Position numbers and translations under genes: made by a program. Shown here one piece after another: positions 10,645 to 22,345 of a stretch of DNA of 64,000 nt. The notes under the pieces were generated by a model. It was given only the letters and a program-made list of their open reading frames with translations, did not search any database and was not told where the DNA came from. Each line of letters begins with the position of its first letter. The first letter of the stretch is position 1. Origin of the DNA: Heracleum sosnowskyi (Eukaryota; Streptophyta; Magnoliopsida; Apiales; Apiaceae); NCBI GenBank assembly GCA_030848705.1, contig CM061243.1, positions 121,730,674 to 121,794,673 of the forward strand, in the 5' to 3' direction.

Positions 10645-12256
10645 ATGTTCAGTAAAATAAAAGGAAAAGAAAAAATAGATATTCAGGATAAAAATAGTGA
10701 ATTAAAAAGTGAATCAAAACCTAAAATAGAAAGTAGTGATACTAAAAATGAAGAAGTATCAAAAGGAATAAATTATATAGAAGAATCTGAAGATAATAAA
10801 CATGATATAATAATAAAAGAAAATGAAGAAATTTTAGCAACTTTAACAAAAATGAAAAATGTTTATGCTAGAATAGAAGAAGATGATATAAAAAGTGAAA
10901 TAGAAGAAGAAAGTCCTTATAGAAATACAGATAATGAAATAGATTCGGATAATATAGTAAATGAAGATGCAGATGATTATCCAGAACAAGAAATAAGAGA
11001 TCAAATAATTAAAAAAGAAAATAAAATTCCATCTCATATACCAATACGACAACAAGAGGAAGTTCAAGATTTTATAGGATCTGTAACACAAGGAATTAAT
11101 ATAAATGGATATTTCTTAGATTTAGATAATATTTATGATGAACAAGAAATAAGTAGAAGAATAAAAGATTGTAATTTAGGAATGTATATAGCTTTTATGA
11201 ATTCAAAAGAAAAAGAAGATTTAGAATATGTTTTTGAATTAATGTCTAAAACAATAATAGGAAAGGCAGCTTTCTGGATAGAAAATATTGCTTATGAGGT
11301 AAAACAACAAGCAGCAAGTTATGCTAACTCATGGAAAGATATGTTAAACATGTTTGATATTATATTAAAAAGAGAATTTTAAGGAGAAAGATGGTTTGTA
11401 GCCCAAGAACAAGTAATGGCAGAAAGAAAAATAGAAATAATAATGAATCTTAATAATATGAAATGTTGTAAAATTAATAAATTACCAGAATATACTATAA
11501 GTTTTACTAAATTCTTTTATGAAGTATAGTATATCAACAACTTTATTATGATCATTTACCTACACCATATAACACAGAGATATCTAAAGAATATACTAAT
11601 TTAGCCAAAAGAAAATACATTAGGAGAAAGGATTAGATTATTAAGAGCATATTTAATGCGAAAATGTGAAGATTATAGATTACAACAATCAATTAAAAAA
11701 GATAAAAAGACGGGATTAAGAGAAATATGTGGATTCACAGAAAGAAAATTAGTATTTGGATGTGATAATGATAAATATAAAAAACCAAAAAATTATGAAA
11801 AAACATTATAAAAAACAAAATTATAATAATCAAGATAGTTATTATAATCATAATAAACCTTATAGACCCTATAGATCATATAATAAAAGGTTTAAAAGAA
11901 AAAAAATTAAAAGATATAAAAATACCCCAGAAAATAGAGAAAGATTTAAATATAGAAGAAAATTTAGAAAAAGGAAATATATAAAGCTAGTAAAAGAAGA
12001 TAATAAAATAGTAGATTGTAAATGTTGGAATTGCAATGAAAAAGGTCATTATGCTAATAAATGTCCAAAGTTAAAAGAAAAAGGAGTAAAATATATAGAT
12101 AGTACAAAATTTATTATGAAATTAGAATATATAAAAGAAGAAAATAATAATTGGTATAATAATGAAGATTTCTATATAAGTGAAACAGAACCTGAAGATG
12201 TAAGTTATATAGAAGAAATGAGTAATCATAATAGCAGTAACAACTACAGTGAATAA
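10645..12256 (+). pseudogene. Caulimovirid coat-protein-like gene, broken
   Basis: The first part (10,645-11,382, 245 codons) has a strongly acidic N-terminus and then a folded-looking segment. It ends at a TAA at 11,380-11,382, although the same frame continues coding-like for some 50 codons. Further stops and frame changes lie between about 11,525 and 11,815. The last part (11,756-12,256) is very lysine/arginine-rich and carries a zinc knuckle, C-X2-C-X4-H-X4-C at 12,023-12,064, then an acidic tail. Acidic N-terminus, basic region and one CCHC knuckle in this order are typical of caulimovirid capsid proteins. At least three breaks are visible. The strand is very A-rich, as in that family. 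Confidence 0.65.
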
Positions 12257-12386
12257 AATAAATATGATAGCTATATTTATAGAAGCAAGTATAGAATATA
12301 AACCTAATAAGGAACAAAATGGTAAGCATTTTTAATTGTTATAACTTTGTACTAAAGAATATTCTTGCAGATTTTCTCAGCAAATT

Positions 12387-13400
12387 ATGGAAAGAAATAA
12401 TATGAATCAGCAGGTGGAAGAAATATTATTAGAAATCAAGAGGAAAAATGAGCAGATAACAACCTTGAACCAAAATATAAATTCTCTTATCCAAAACCTT
12501 CAAGAAAAAATGAAAATTATCAAAAACCTACAAACTTCACCTCAAACATTTATATCAAGATTAGCAACAACCCCAATGATAAACCATATTATTCAAACAA
12601 CCCCAGAAAAATCTCCAAACACTATTATAATGGCAGACAGAGTTAAATACCCAAAGAAACCATTCAAGCCTTTGAAAAAATAGCAAAGTATTATGATTAT
12701 AAATCAAATGATACTATCCTCAGAAATGGAAAAACTAGCAAGTATCCAAGGTATATGTAAAGAAAATGCAGATCCAATGATAGTAAAAAATTTACTAATA
12801 TTTGGATTTATTGATAAGATTATGGTAGATGATACATTGGCAAGTATATCAAAATTACTATCTCTTATAGTAGAAAGTGTTGAAGCTATGAAAGAATCAT
12901 ATGGACCAGGAGGAATCTATGGAATACCGGTATTTGATGCTTGTACCGATTTAACAGGTAAGCCCATAATAATATGTCAAATATTCAGGGCTGGAAAGAA
13001 TACAAAAATAGAAGGAGTAAATACAAGTTTGAAGACACCTATGCCATGCAATTTAGAACAATTTCAAGACTGGATATTCAATAAAAGAGCAATTGGAATA
13101 GCAGTGGTAAAATCCAAATTGGAAGATCTTATCCATGGAAGAAAGGCATGCGTAATAGGATGCAGAATGGGAGGAGATTTTGAAGACATGTTAACCTTAT
13201 ATTATAATAATGATGTTTTAAATGCAGATACTTCCAAGCTAACAGAAATGCATTCCAGGATATCAGAACTAAGATACAATCATTCCCCAAAAACAAGGAA
13301 GATATACCAGGAGATGTCAACTGGACAAAGGAATAAATCAATAATAACCTTGAAAAATCCAGCAAAGATAGAAGAAGGATGTTCTGATCCTTTTCAATAA
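12387..13400 (+). pseudogene. Pararetroviral 3' ORF of unknown function, broken
   Basis: Two frames follow the coat-protein gene. The first (12,387-12,683) begins with a coiled coil. The second (12,693-13,400, 235 codons) is a compact alpha/beta-looking protein. A third frame reads coding-like between about 12,650 and 12,760, so at least two frameshifts separate the parts. By position, just before the promoter and after the coat protein, it may be the counterpart of the transactivator/viroplasmin gene, but I see none of that family's motifs. Protease, RT and RNase H, which should come between coat protein and this gene, are absent. A partial inverted copy lies at 9,411-9,760. Confidence 0.5.
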
Positions 13401-13405
13401 AATAT

Positions 13406-13850
13406 AAAATTCAGGCCCAATGTAAAAATTGGTGACCTAATGTAATATTTATGTTCTTATGGCCCAAATCAAAAGTTTGGTGACCATAAACTTATGACTC
13501 TGCGGCCCAATGAATAATTGGTGACTGCAAAACAATGTTCCTACGGCCAAATGAAAATTGGTGACTGTGGTATATTAGCAATGCTCATACGGCCCAATGA
13601 AAATTGGTGACTGTATAAATATCAGCCATGATCATACGGCCCAATGAAAATTGGTGACTGTATAAATATTAGCAATGATCATACGTCCCAATGAAAATTG
13701 GTGACTGTATAAAATATTAGCCATGATCATACGGCCCAATGAAAATTGGTGACTGTATAAATATTAGCAATGATCATACGGCCCAATGAAAATTGGTGAC
13801 TGTATAAAAACATGTTCTTACAGCCCAATGAAAATTGGTGATTGTAAAAA
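13406..13850 (+). repeat. CCAAT/ATTGG dyad tandem array, right arm
   Basis: Ten imperfect units of 41-48 bp with the core GGCCCAATGAAAATTGGTGA. Within each, CCAAT and ATTGG form a perfect 5-bp inverted repeat around four bases. Inner units are nearly identical and also carry TGATCAT and a TATAAAT stretch; outer units are degenerate. The array begins at the end of the 3' ORF and ends about 510 bp before the TATA box at 14,362. CCAAT is the known binding core of NF-Y, so an enhancer role is possible but inferred. Confidence 0.88.
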
Positions 13851-13859
13851 AAAAAATTA

Positions 13860-14340
13860 AAAAAAAAATTTATGTAGGAATATCAAGCAATGAAGATTAC
13901 TTCAAAACAACAATAAAGACAGAAATATCAAGAAAGAAGACAGCAATGAAAAAAGAAAAGAAGAAAAGACATCACTCAAAGAACAGTATGAAGATAAAAA
14001 GCAGAAAACAAATGGAATCTTATCATCAGAAAAAAGAAGACAAAGACAAATGGAAAAAGAAGAAAAGACAGCACTATGAAGATAAAAGCAAATGGAATCC
14101 TACCATCAGATGAAGACAAAGACTAATGAAAAATAAAAAGAAGAAAGAAGACAACTGACAAAATGAAAAAGAAAAGAAAAGACAGCACTATGAAGATAAA
14201 AGCAAATGGAATCCTACCATCAGATGAAGACAAAGACTAATGAAAAAGAAAAAGAAGAAAGAAGACAACTGACAAAGGAAAAAGAAAAGAAAAGGATGAA
14301 AAGACTAAAAGCAAACGAAGAAAAAGAATCTGTATTATTA
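13860..14340 (+). repeat. Purine-rich tract with tandem duplication
   Basis: Almost entirely A and G (GAAGACAAAGAC, AAAGAAAAGAAAAG). A block of roughly 115 bp with GACAGCACTATGAAGATAAA is present about twice, near 14,065 and 14,181, with a degenerate third copy upstream. The pyrimidine-rich mirror lies at 440-900 in the left arm. An open frame across 13,835-14,113 is a by-product of low complexity. Confidence 0.75.
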
Positions 14341-14361
14341 TAATAGTAAAGAAAAATCCTC

Positions 14362-14442
14362 TATAAAAAGGAGGAAATGTAATCAGTTGAAAATAAGTTT
14401 TCCCAACTACAAGTTTTTCCTACAAGAATTCCTATCAATAAA
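14362..14442 (+). promoter_or_regulatory. Viral promoter TATA box and poly(A) signal, right arm
   Basis: TATAAAAAG at 14,362-14,370 is followed by AATAAA at 14,437-14,442. The spacing fits a transcript start and, on the second pass, a poly(A) site in a terminally redundant RNA. The same pair occurs inverted at 349-415. Confidence 0.6.
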
Positions 14443-15186
14443 ATTCTCTCTTAAAATCTCTCTCTATATATATATATGACCAGCTAAACCCCCTCTTCTA
14501 CAACCAATAGTAGTAAGATTATGTAATCATATATATAGAAATAATCAAGAAAACACAGGGGAAATAAGAACAAGCTCATTATGGTTATAATCAGAAAAGT
14601 CATTGAGCAGTTATGATGGACGGGTGTAGTCCATGGACGCATGTTATGTATGCGTGTCCAGTGGTCAAAAAAGGCCATCCTCAGCGCCAGCGGGTAATTA
14701 GGGAACAACTAGTTAAAAATGGATAAAAAGGGCCTTCACCCTTGATCATTTGAGTGTATTATATCAACTATCTAATTACTCCACTTTTCTAATTTATAAA
14801 TAAATCAAAATATATGTTAGGTAAATATTTAACAATAGATTATTAGATTTATTTGTTTACATGTATTGTGATCATAGGAAAAGTATGGTGAGATTAACCT
14901 CGTGATCCTTTTTCTCTATAAGTAGTATATTTAAAATTATCGTTAATAAATATGGAACTCTCAATTTTTAATAATATTTAATATTATCCTTTTATATTTG
15001 TTATATGTAAAATAATATAATATAATTTGGATGAATGAAATTGTACGTGCCTTAAAAAAGTGTCATGTTAATATTAATTAACTAATTCGTTTTACTTGTA
15101 AATTCTAGAGTAAAATTTGCAACATAAATTCATGTACATCATTTCTCTTACGTCTCTTATAACATAGGTGCATGTGTATTATTGTT

Positions 15187-15315
15187 AGCCATGGTATACA
15201 TGAGCATTATATTGAGAATTGTTTAATAACGTAATTGATATTATTTTTAATCATGGTATACATGAGCAGTATATTGAGAATTTTTTAATAATGTAATTGA
15301 TATGAATCGATATCT
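15187..15315. repeat. Short tandem duplication
   Basis: A unit of about 64 bp containing CATGGTATACATGAGCA is present twice with small changes. A second duplication of about 44 bp (TTTTTAGTTTTTAAATATAAT) lies at 15,448-15,530. Confidence 0.6.
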
Positions 15316-15554
15316 CAAAATTTGATTTAACAATTATTATCAAACTGAAAGTACTCATATAAAGAGAAATAAGAGTTACCAATTTTTACATAGAGAATCC
15401 TATCTAATACATAAAACCCAATTATATTTGGTTTAGATTATCAAAATACAATTTTTAGTTTTTAAATATAATTCTGCTATTAATCAAAAACATTTTTTAG
15501 TTTTTAAATATAATCCTACAATTAATCAAATACTTTTTTTATATTAGATTTAAC

Positions 15555-15674
15555 TATTCTCGTCTATCATTTAAGATTTAACGGTCCTTATTAATTTGAT
15601 TGTACAACGGTCGTACAAGAACCGGACTACCAAAGGTTTGAATAAGATTCTTTTACGATTATTATATATAAGGA
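15555..15674 (-). mobile_element. Helitron-like 5' end (first copy)
   Basis: Read on the minus strand from 15,674, an A is followed by TCCTTATATATAATAA and an AAGATTCTTTT..ATTCAAACC region. The same start with diverged sequence occurs at 16,449. A TC start after A and the TATATATAAT context resemble plant Helitron 5' ends. No CTRR hairpin end was found, so limits are unknown. Confidence 0.3.
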
Positions 15675-16329
15675 TATAATTTATTCGATCGAGATTTGAC
15701 AAATGACAACATTTACAGAAATACAAATATTCATTGCTTTCACAAAATTGTTGTATTAATTTTCCATGATCGTACTTTTTAACACACAAATTTCTTCGGT
15801 AATCTCCCATTCCTAGGCAATTTGGAGTAGGTTGGTTGCTTAAGGCTTTTAATATTAGTATCTTATAACTCATGCAATGCATGATTTTTTTAATATTTAT
15901 AATTATATTAATTTGTAATTTTTCTAATAAATTTATGTTATTAGTTTTTAGACTTTATTTATTATGTTTCATACGTTTAATACATTACTTATGTTGTGTT
16001 TTGAGTTCTAAACATAAAATTTAAATAATTTTATAGTCCACAAAACTCACTAAATAATCTTTAACTTATGAATGGTTTAAAAAAAAAAATCAATTAAAAC
16101 TACCCTGAAACTGAAAAAAAATAAAATGACGAATTTTAAGAATAGTTATATTCAACTTAGGAATAAAATTAAAATAAAGAAAACCTACTCAACTTAGAAT
16201 TAAAGTATAGACCAACAATCAAATAAACTTACTCAACTTAGAATTTGAACTTACGAATTTTTATATTGAAAATTCTAGTCAACTTAGAAAATCTACTCAT
16301 ATATAATTTATATTATTAAAATAAATTTC

Positions 16330-16449
16330 TTTAATTTTCGATCTAATGGTTCTCATTCATCTATTTTAAGATCAGCGGTTCTTATTGATTTGGTAGTACA
16401 GGACCAAAGTTTTGGATAAGATCTCTCTTACGCTTATTATATATAAGGA
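16330..16449 (-). mobile_element. Helitron-like 5' end (second copy)
   Basis: The minus strand from 16,449 starts TCCTTATATATAATAAGCG. It shares about 120 bp of diverged similarity with the copy ending at 15,674, including a motif read on the plus strand as CGGTTCTTATTGATTTG here and CGGTCCTTATTAATTTG there. The 3' end was not found. Confidence 0.3.
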
Positions 16450-16504
16450 TTTAATTTTAGATATTCGGGTAAACAAAAATGTTTGTTGACAACTTTGTTC
16501 TATA

Positions 16505-17229
16505 TGATAGGCTATGAAAGCCCGGGCTCGGATAAGAGCCCTGATTCAATGCTCAGCTTAGGAGTCTGTTGCCTCAATTTGGTTGAGAGCCCTGGCTCGG
16601 TCCTGTTCCTTCAACCCTGGCTGGTGACAACCCTGACTCGTTCCCAAAGCCTGACTTAAGGTAAATCTAAGTCCACACTACTCAAGTGTGGATAAGCTCA
16701 AATGACGTGAGATAAGATCATCAAACTATGACGTGGAGAATACAGGTCATGACCAGGAACCACGCCCGGCTATGACACCTCTGAATAACCAATGATTGGC
16801 ACAATTATGTCTTACCTAATCCACGTGCCAGCAAGAGCCTGGCACACGACACTACAATTTTCACCTGGACATGTGTAACCCATCAACATCACCCAGGTGT
16901 TCTACCTACCTAGGATTCAACGCTCATGATTGTAGATACTCCCCCTGAACCCTAATCCTTGGCCTATAAATAACCCAATGAGGAAAGGTTTAGGGGTTAC
17001 TTACTCACTCTCTACTCTCTACTATACACACTATACACACACCCTCCACACTTTAGATTTTTCTACAATCTTATCTACTCTTCCAGAGCCCAGACTTATT
17101 CTCACGCCGGAGGCGCCGCCAGGGTTAAAACCCCCATCCGGTGTTGTTTTGTAGACACCCACCAGCAACTGCACCACAACCAGGCGTGGGAATGGCGAGG
17201 AAGGGCTGGATCGGATTTTGGAGTTATCT
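16505..17229 (+). repeat. 5' LTR of Tat-type element
   Basis: It begins TGATAGG and ends TTATCT, where the intact end in the other LTR is TTATCA. A TATA box (TATAAATA) lies at 16,975-16,982. It keeps a segment of about 95 bp after CACGCCGGAGG that the 3' LTR has lost. The CTTATTCTCACGCCGGAGG motif recurs in the non-autonomous element near 60,037-60,055. Confidence 0.9.
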
Positions 17230-17231
17230 TT

Positions 17232-17250
17232 TGGTGCTAGAAGGAGGGGC
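17232..17250 (+). promoter_or_regulatory. Primer-binding site of Tat-type element
   Basis: TGGTGCTAGAAGGAGGGGC lies two bases after the LTR. The same sequence with one base changed occurs at 60,566 in the non-autonomous element. The matching tRNA was not identified with confidence. Confidence 0.65.
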
Positions 17251-17696
17251 AGAGCTCTGTCTTTTGGTCTCGGTGCCACTAGACTCCCCGTCATCAACAA
17301 GCTCCATCCTTTAAAGAGGAGTCCTAATTCAACCAGTAAGATCTGAACAAAAACCCCTTATTTTAGCCATAAAAATGAAATGTTTAACCCATTTTTGCGA
17401 TGTGTGCATGTCTATTAGCCTTTGTGAACCTTGTTTAGCCCAGATCTGTTAATATTCTTGATAAAGTTGCAATCTTTTTGTTTGTATGCGTTAGTCCTTA
17501 CTTAGATCTACATTGCTCCTTGTTAGATCTACTCAAAAAACCCAGTTTTTCTTGCCTTTGAGATATTATAAGCCCAGAAATGCATGCATACATTGTTATT
17601 CCTTCATAAACCCATCGAGATCTAGTCATAATTTACTCTTTTGCTCAAAGATTATTGTTGTTGCGAATATTGTATACATTTGTTTGTGTTTGAACC

Positions 17697-19400
17697 ATGG
17701 CTCGAAGAAGTAAGACCACGAACAGACTCACACCAAGCAATCCACAACCGAATGATCAAACCAATCAGGTCCTGAATCAGGGGGGAAACCAGGTACCCCC
17801 AGTCCTGACTCTAGCATCTCAAGTAATCCGGCCAGGAGACGCCTGGGTTGATATAGAAGTGAACAAGTACAAGTACACTGATCTTGCCCTTGAGCCCGGA
17901 CAGATGGAAAACCTGACTGGCGAACAGGTCGTGGAGGCAATCTGGTTATACCACCAAACCCGGAATAAAGAGCAAGACCAATGCGTGAATTCTCACCACC
18001 CCGAAGGATCTCATCGATCTCATTCCGTCTTTGACCGAATTGGGGACATGCAGAAAGATACAGAAAGGAGAGCCCACCGAACTTAGAGCAAAAACCAGAA
18101 TGATGAAGCTGAAAAGCTCAAGAAGTTGGCTGAATTGCGAGAAAAAATCCATAAGGAAGAACAAGCTAAGCTCGACCTAAGGGTCCAAAAAAGAATTCAG
18201 GAAGAGGAAGCCTGGATTCTTGTCAAAACCTCTGACAGAAGAAGAACCCGGGCTCCTAGCCCGGAAATAATCTCAGATGAAGAGGAACCCCGGGAGGACC
18301 TCATTGACATGATTCATGAACTCCAAAGAAAAGTTGGCCAAGATTCCGGACTCGACATCGGGGATACTCTCACCCCCATTCAGTTACTCCCTGGAAGCAA
18401 CACCAAGACAGAAAAATCTCAAGCACTATAACTTTGAATCTTTCAATGGTTTGGGTGACCCAGAAGAACATGTCAACTACTTTGAGTAGATAGCCATGAT
18501 TTACTATTACAATGACCTCACAAAATGCAGGTTCTTCGCCTCAACCCTCAAATTTGGAGCTCAGAGGTGGTTTATTCGAATCCCATCTCGGAGCATCCAC
18601 AGCTGGAAACAATTCTGTGAAGCGTTCTTTAAACATTTCCGGGCTAACAAAACCCATGAAATGCATATGTGCCATCTTGAGATTGTCCAACAAGCCTGGG
18701 GAGAAGCCCTAGCTACTTACATGAAATGATTCCAGGAAGCAATCAACAACACAAGTAACTTGGATGAGCGGGAAGCTCTAACAATCTTTCGAAGAAACTT
18801 GGATCTAGACAACAATAAGAGGTATGTCCTTGACCTCATTCATAAAGAACCCCAGAGCCTGGCGGCGGCTTATGATAGCAGCTAGGTTCATCAAAGAAAC
18901 TGATGTCCTCCAAGCTATGAGGATGACCGGGCAAGGAACATCACCAACCCGGACTGATGACCATCCCAAGAATAACTACCACCAAGACAAGAAATTCAAG
19001 CCCAACAGGCAGAGTAACTACATCCAGAGTTCTCAGCCCGCCTCACAGGCACCGCCATCGAACTCTAATTCAAGGAGGGAGCCCGGACCCACTAAACCCA
19101 AACCGGAACCCAGACCGGAGCCAACCTGGACTACCTTAAATCGACCACAGACTGATATCCTGAAAGAAGTGAAGGACAAACCCTTCTACTATCCACCAAA
19201 ACCAATGGTCACCAGACCAGAAAACCGGTCTATCCACAAACATTGTGACTATCATGAAACTCATGGACATCCAACTGAGAATTGTCTATCTCTAAAGTTC
19301 TTTGTGGAAGACCAGATCAAGAAAGGTAACATGGGTCAGTACATAGCATGGAGAACTGCTGACAGGGGAGAAGGATCCGGAAAGCACGGGAATGTTGTAA
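17697..19400 (+). pseudogene. gag: Tat-type gag, several breaks
   Basis: The frame starts at ATG 17,697 (MARRSKTTNRLT) and breaks at stops near 18,084, 18,429, 18,487, 18,727 and 18,883. The middle part (18,430-18,830) reads as a retrotransposon gag domain (a..LKFGAQRWF.., then W..F...FF..F). The end, inside the frame that opens at 18,824, has a zinc-knuckle-like HCDYHETHGHPTENC motif. A highly charged coiled-coil-like stretch lies at 18,110-18,330. The product would have packaged element RNA. Confidence 0.8.
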
Positions 19401-21480
19401 ATGTTGTTTTGGGTGGATCTAACTCACCGCCCTGGAGACCTGATTTAGGCGACGAGATAATGATGGTCCAGACCTGTCCAGAGCAAATAATCAGTTTTAG
19501 CAAGGAAGATTTTGAAGGACTCGATCCAAATCATAATGAAGCCCTGGTTGTCAGTCTAGACATAGCTGATAATGAAGTTAAAAGAGTTCTGATTGATAAT
19601 GGCTCTTTTGTCAATATCATGTTCAAACATATCGTGGATCGAATGCAATTGGGTAGTGTGGAGATGAATGATTACAGAGAAGATCCCATATACGGATTTG
19701 GGAACAACTTAGTCCCAAAGCAAGTCACCAACATTGTCAAATTCTATGTCATCAACACCCCTTCCTCTTACAATGTGATTCTGGGAAGGCCAGCCCTGAC
19801 TAAGCTTCAATTTATAACTTCAACCCCACGCTTAAAGTTCAAATTTCCTACACCATCTGGAATTGGAGAAATCTGGGGAGATTATGAAATGGCCAGTAGA
19901 TGCTATGGGCAAGCTCTAGTCATGGCTGAAACTGATCTCGAAAACAAAAGGAAAGCCAACTCCTACCAGAAAAATCTGAGTCGGAAGAAGCACAGATTCA
20001 ACCCAAGGAAAGAACCCGGGAAGGAAGTTCAGAACATTGAGAACCTGTCAGCCCAGACTTACCTTGACCAGGTTGTGCAAGCTCGGGTCGAACAATTTGT
20101 CTCCGGAAAAGAAATGGGCAAGATTGAAGCTGTCGTGGAGCTTGAAACCATAGAATTGGTGGAAGGCAACCCTGATCGAAAAATTAAAATTGGAACCGGA
20201 TTGGATACCGTCTTCAAGAAGGAGCTTACTGAACTACTCCGAGAATATGTTGTTGTGTTTGCATGGAGTCCGGATGACATGCCCGGGCTCCAGGAGTCTG
20301 TAGCCATGCATAGCCTGGATGTAGACCCTAACAAAAAACTAGTTAAGTAGAAGAGAAGGAACTTTGCACCAGAAAGACAGAAAGCTATTGATGAAGAAGT
20401 GGAAAAACTACTCAAAACCGATATAATCTGTGAGATCAAATACCCGGATTGGCTAGCAAATGTTGTCTTAGTCAAAAAAACCTAATGGCAAGTGGCGAAT
20501 ATATGTTGGTTACACCGACTTGAATGTTGCTTGTCCCAAAGACCCCTACCCCTTACCCAGCATAGACCAACTCATTGATGCCACAGCTGGATATGTCATG
20601 CTTAGTTTCATGAACGCTTTCTCTGGCTACAATCAAATCAAAATGAACCCGGCTGACATAGCCAAAACTACCTTCATAACTCACCGAGCTATCTATGCCT
20701 ACAAGCTCATGCCTTTCGGGTTAAGGAATGCTGGATCCACCTATCAAAGATCCATGATTGAAATCTTTCAAGGTCAGCTGGGAAGAAACCTCGAGTCCTA
20801 TATCGATGACATGATTGCTAAATCAAAAACAGTCCCGGATCATATTGCCTATTTGAAAGAATATTTTGAGAATCTAAAAAAGCATGAGATGAAGCTAAAC
20901 CCGGACAAATGCACTTTTGGAGTTGAATCTGGAAAATTCTTGGGATTCATGATCAGCCAAAGAGGAATTGAAGACAACCCGGAAAATATCAAAGCCATCA
21001 TGGATATGCAGGCGCCTCGGACTCGGAAAGACATTCAGAAACTAGCTGGATCTCTGGTTGCTCTATGAAGGTTTATCTCTAAACTTGCTGAACGTTGTTT
21101 ACCTTTCTTTGAGTTACTTAAAGGAGCACAGAAACGAAAAGAAATTTCATGGAGTCCGGAATGCCAGCAAGCTCTGGATTCAATCAAGGAATATCTTGTT
21201 ACTCCCCCAGTCCTGTCCAAACTCGAGCCCGGTGAGCCCCTAAGTCTTTACATGTCTGCTGGCCCCTTAGTTGTTGGGGCAACCCTGATTCGAGAACATG
21301 AAGGGCAACAGAAGCATGTCTACTATGTGAGTCAAGTTCTTAAAGATGCTGAAACCCGTTATCCTAACTTGGAAAAATTCGATTTTGCTCTGTTACTGCC
21401 TCAAGAAAGCTAAGGCATTATTTTCAAGGGCGAGAAATCAAAGTCATCACTGATCAGCCTTTAAGGAAGATCATACACAA
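19401..21480 (+). pseudogene. pol: Protease, reverse transcriptase and RNase H
   Basis: Protease: the active-site motif is VLIDNGSF near 19,585 and the later motif VILGRPALTK near 19,777. RT: the domain runs from about 20,360 to 21,070 with FGLRNAGSTYQR and the catalytic YIDDM near 20,800. Breaks include a TAG at 20,348, a frameshift after VVLVKK near 20,480 and a TGA at 21,066. The RT connection and Ty3-type RNase H-like domain follow to about 21,410, ending at another stop. It would have copied RNA into DNA in the element's particle. Confidence 0.88.
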
Positions 21481-21487
21481 GCCAGAT

Positions 21488-22318
21488 GTGTCCGAACGAT
21501 TGGTTAATTGGGCTATAGAACTTAGCCAATTCTCGCTAACATTCATCCCAAGAACCTCAATCAAGGCTCAAGCCCTGGCTGATTTCATTGTGGAATGCTC
21601 TTTCCCCGAGCCTGTCCACATTTCGATGGAGGCAGAACCCGGGGAGGGGTCCATACCCGATCCTGAAACCTGGAGTTTACATGTAGATGGTTCATCAACT
21701 AGTGAAAAATCCGGGGCAGGACTCATAATCAAGAGTCCGGATGGATTCAGGATAAAACAAGCCATTGGATTCGGATTTGCAGCAACCAACAACCAGGCAG
21801 AATATGAAGCTCTCATTGCTGGTCTCCGCTTAGCCCAAACTCTAAGAGTGAAAAAGCTTATCATTTTCAGTGATTCTCAGATTGTGGTCAAACAAACAAC
21901 AGGAGAGTATATTGCAAAAGACCCAACCCTGACTAGGTACCAAGTCCTGGTTCAAAGTCACCTAGCTCTAATCCCAAACTTTGAAATGACTCAAGTCAAC
22001 CGAGAAGACAACTTTGAGGGTGATGTCCTATCTAAGCTAGTCCAGAACTCGGCTGATCTAGACAGTTCGGTCTACTTTGAAGAGTTGGACAAACCAACAA
22101 TAGAGCAAGAGGAAGTTATGGAGATTGACGATCAGCCTAACTGGATAACCCCTCTTATTCTGTATTTGGACAAAGGTGAATTACCCCAGGATAAGAGTCA
22201 AGCTCAGATATTAAAAGCAAAGTTCTTCTTGGAAGAGGGACTACTTTACCGCCGGACCTATTATGCTCCTATCTTAAAGTGTGTAGGCCCGGCTGAAGCT
22301 ACCTACTGTCTGCAATAA
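21488..22318 (+). pseudogene. pol: Second (archaeal-type) RNase H domain
   Basis: A 276-codon open frame. Residues about 57-190 form an RNase H fold: LHVDGSS (first Asp), NNQAEYEALIAG (Glu), FSDSQIVV (Asp), and NREDNFEGDVLSKL near the end. This extra RNase H between the RT-linked one and integrase is a known hallmark of Tat elements. It may still encode an intact domain, but the frames on both sides are broken. Confidence 0.85.
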
Positions 22319-22345
22319 GTCCATGAAAGAATTTATGGTGATCAC

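Larger units (their letters stand above)
14640..16499. other. AT-rich intergenic DNA
   Basis: No gene is supported. A 103-codon minus-strand frame at 15,571-15,882 has no recognisable family. The homology of the viral right arm ends near 14,635, next to an imperfect palindrome (TGGACGCAT..ATGCGTGTCCA, 14,634-14,660). Confidence 0.6.

Noticed and set aside
13835..14113. 92-codon lysine-rich frame
   Set aside because: Caused by the purine-rich tract beside the viral promoter; no similar frame is preserved in the inverted arm.
15571..15882. 103-codon minus-strand frame
   Set aside because: Lies in AT-rich DNA and overlaps a Helitron-like end; no family recognised.
17031..17300. 89-codon minus-strand frame at the Tat-type LTR
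   Set aside because: It crosses the LTR/primer-binding-site border and is explained by non-coding element sequence.
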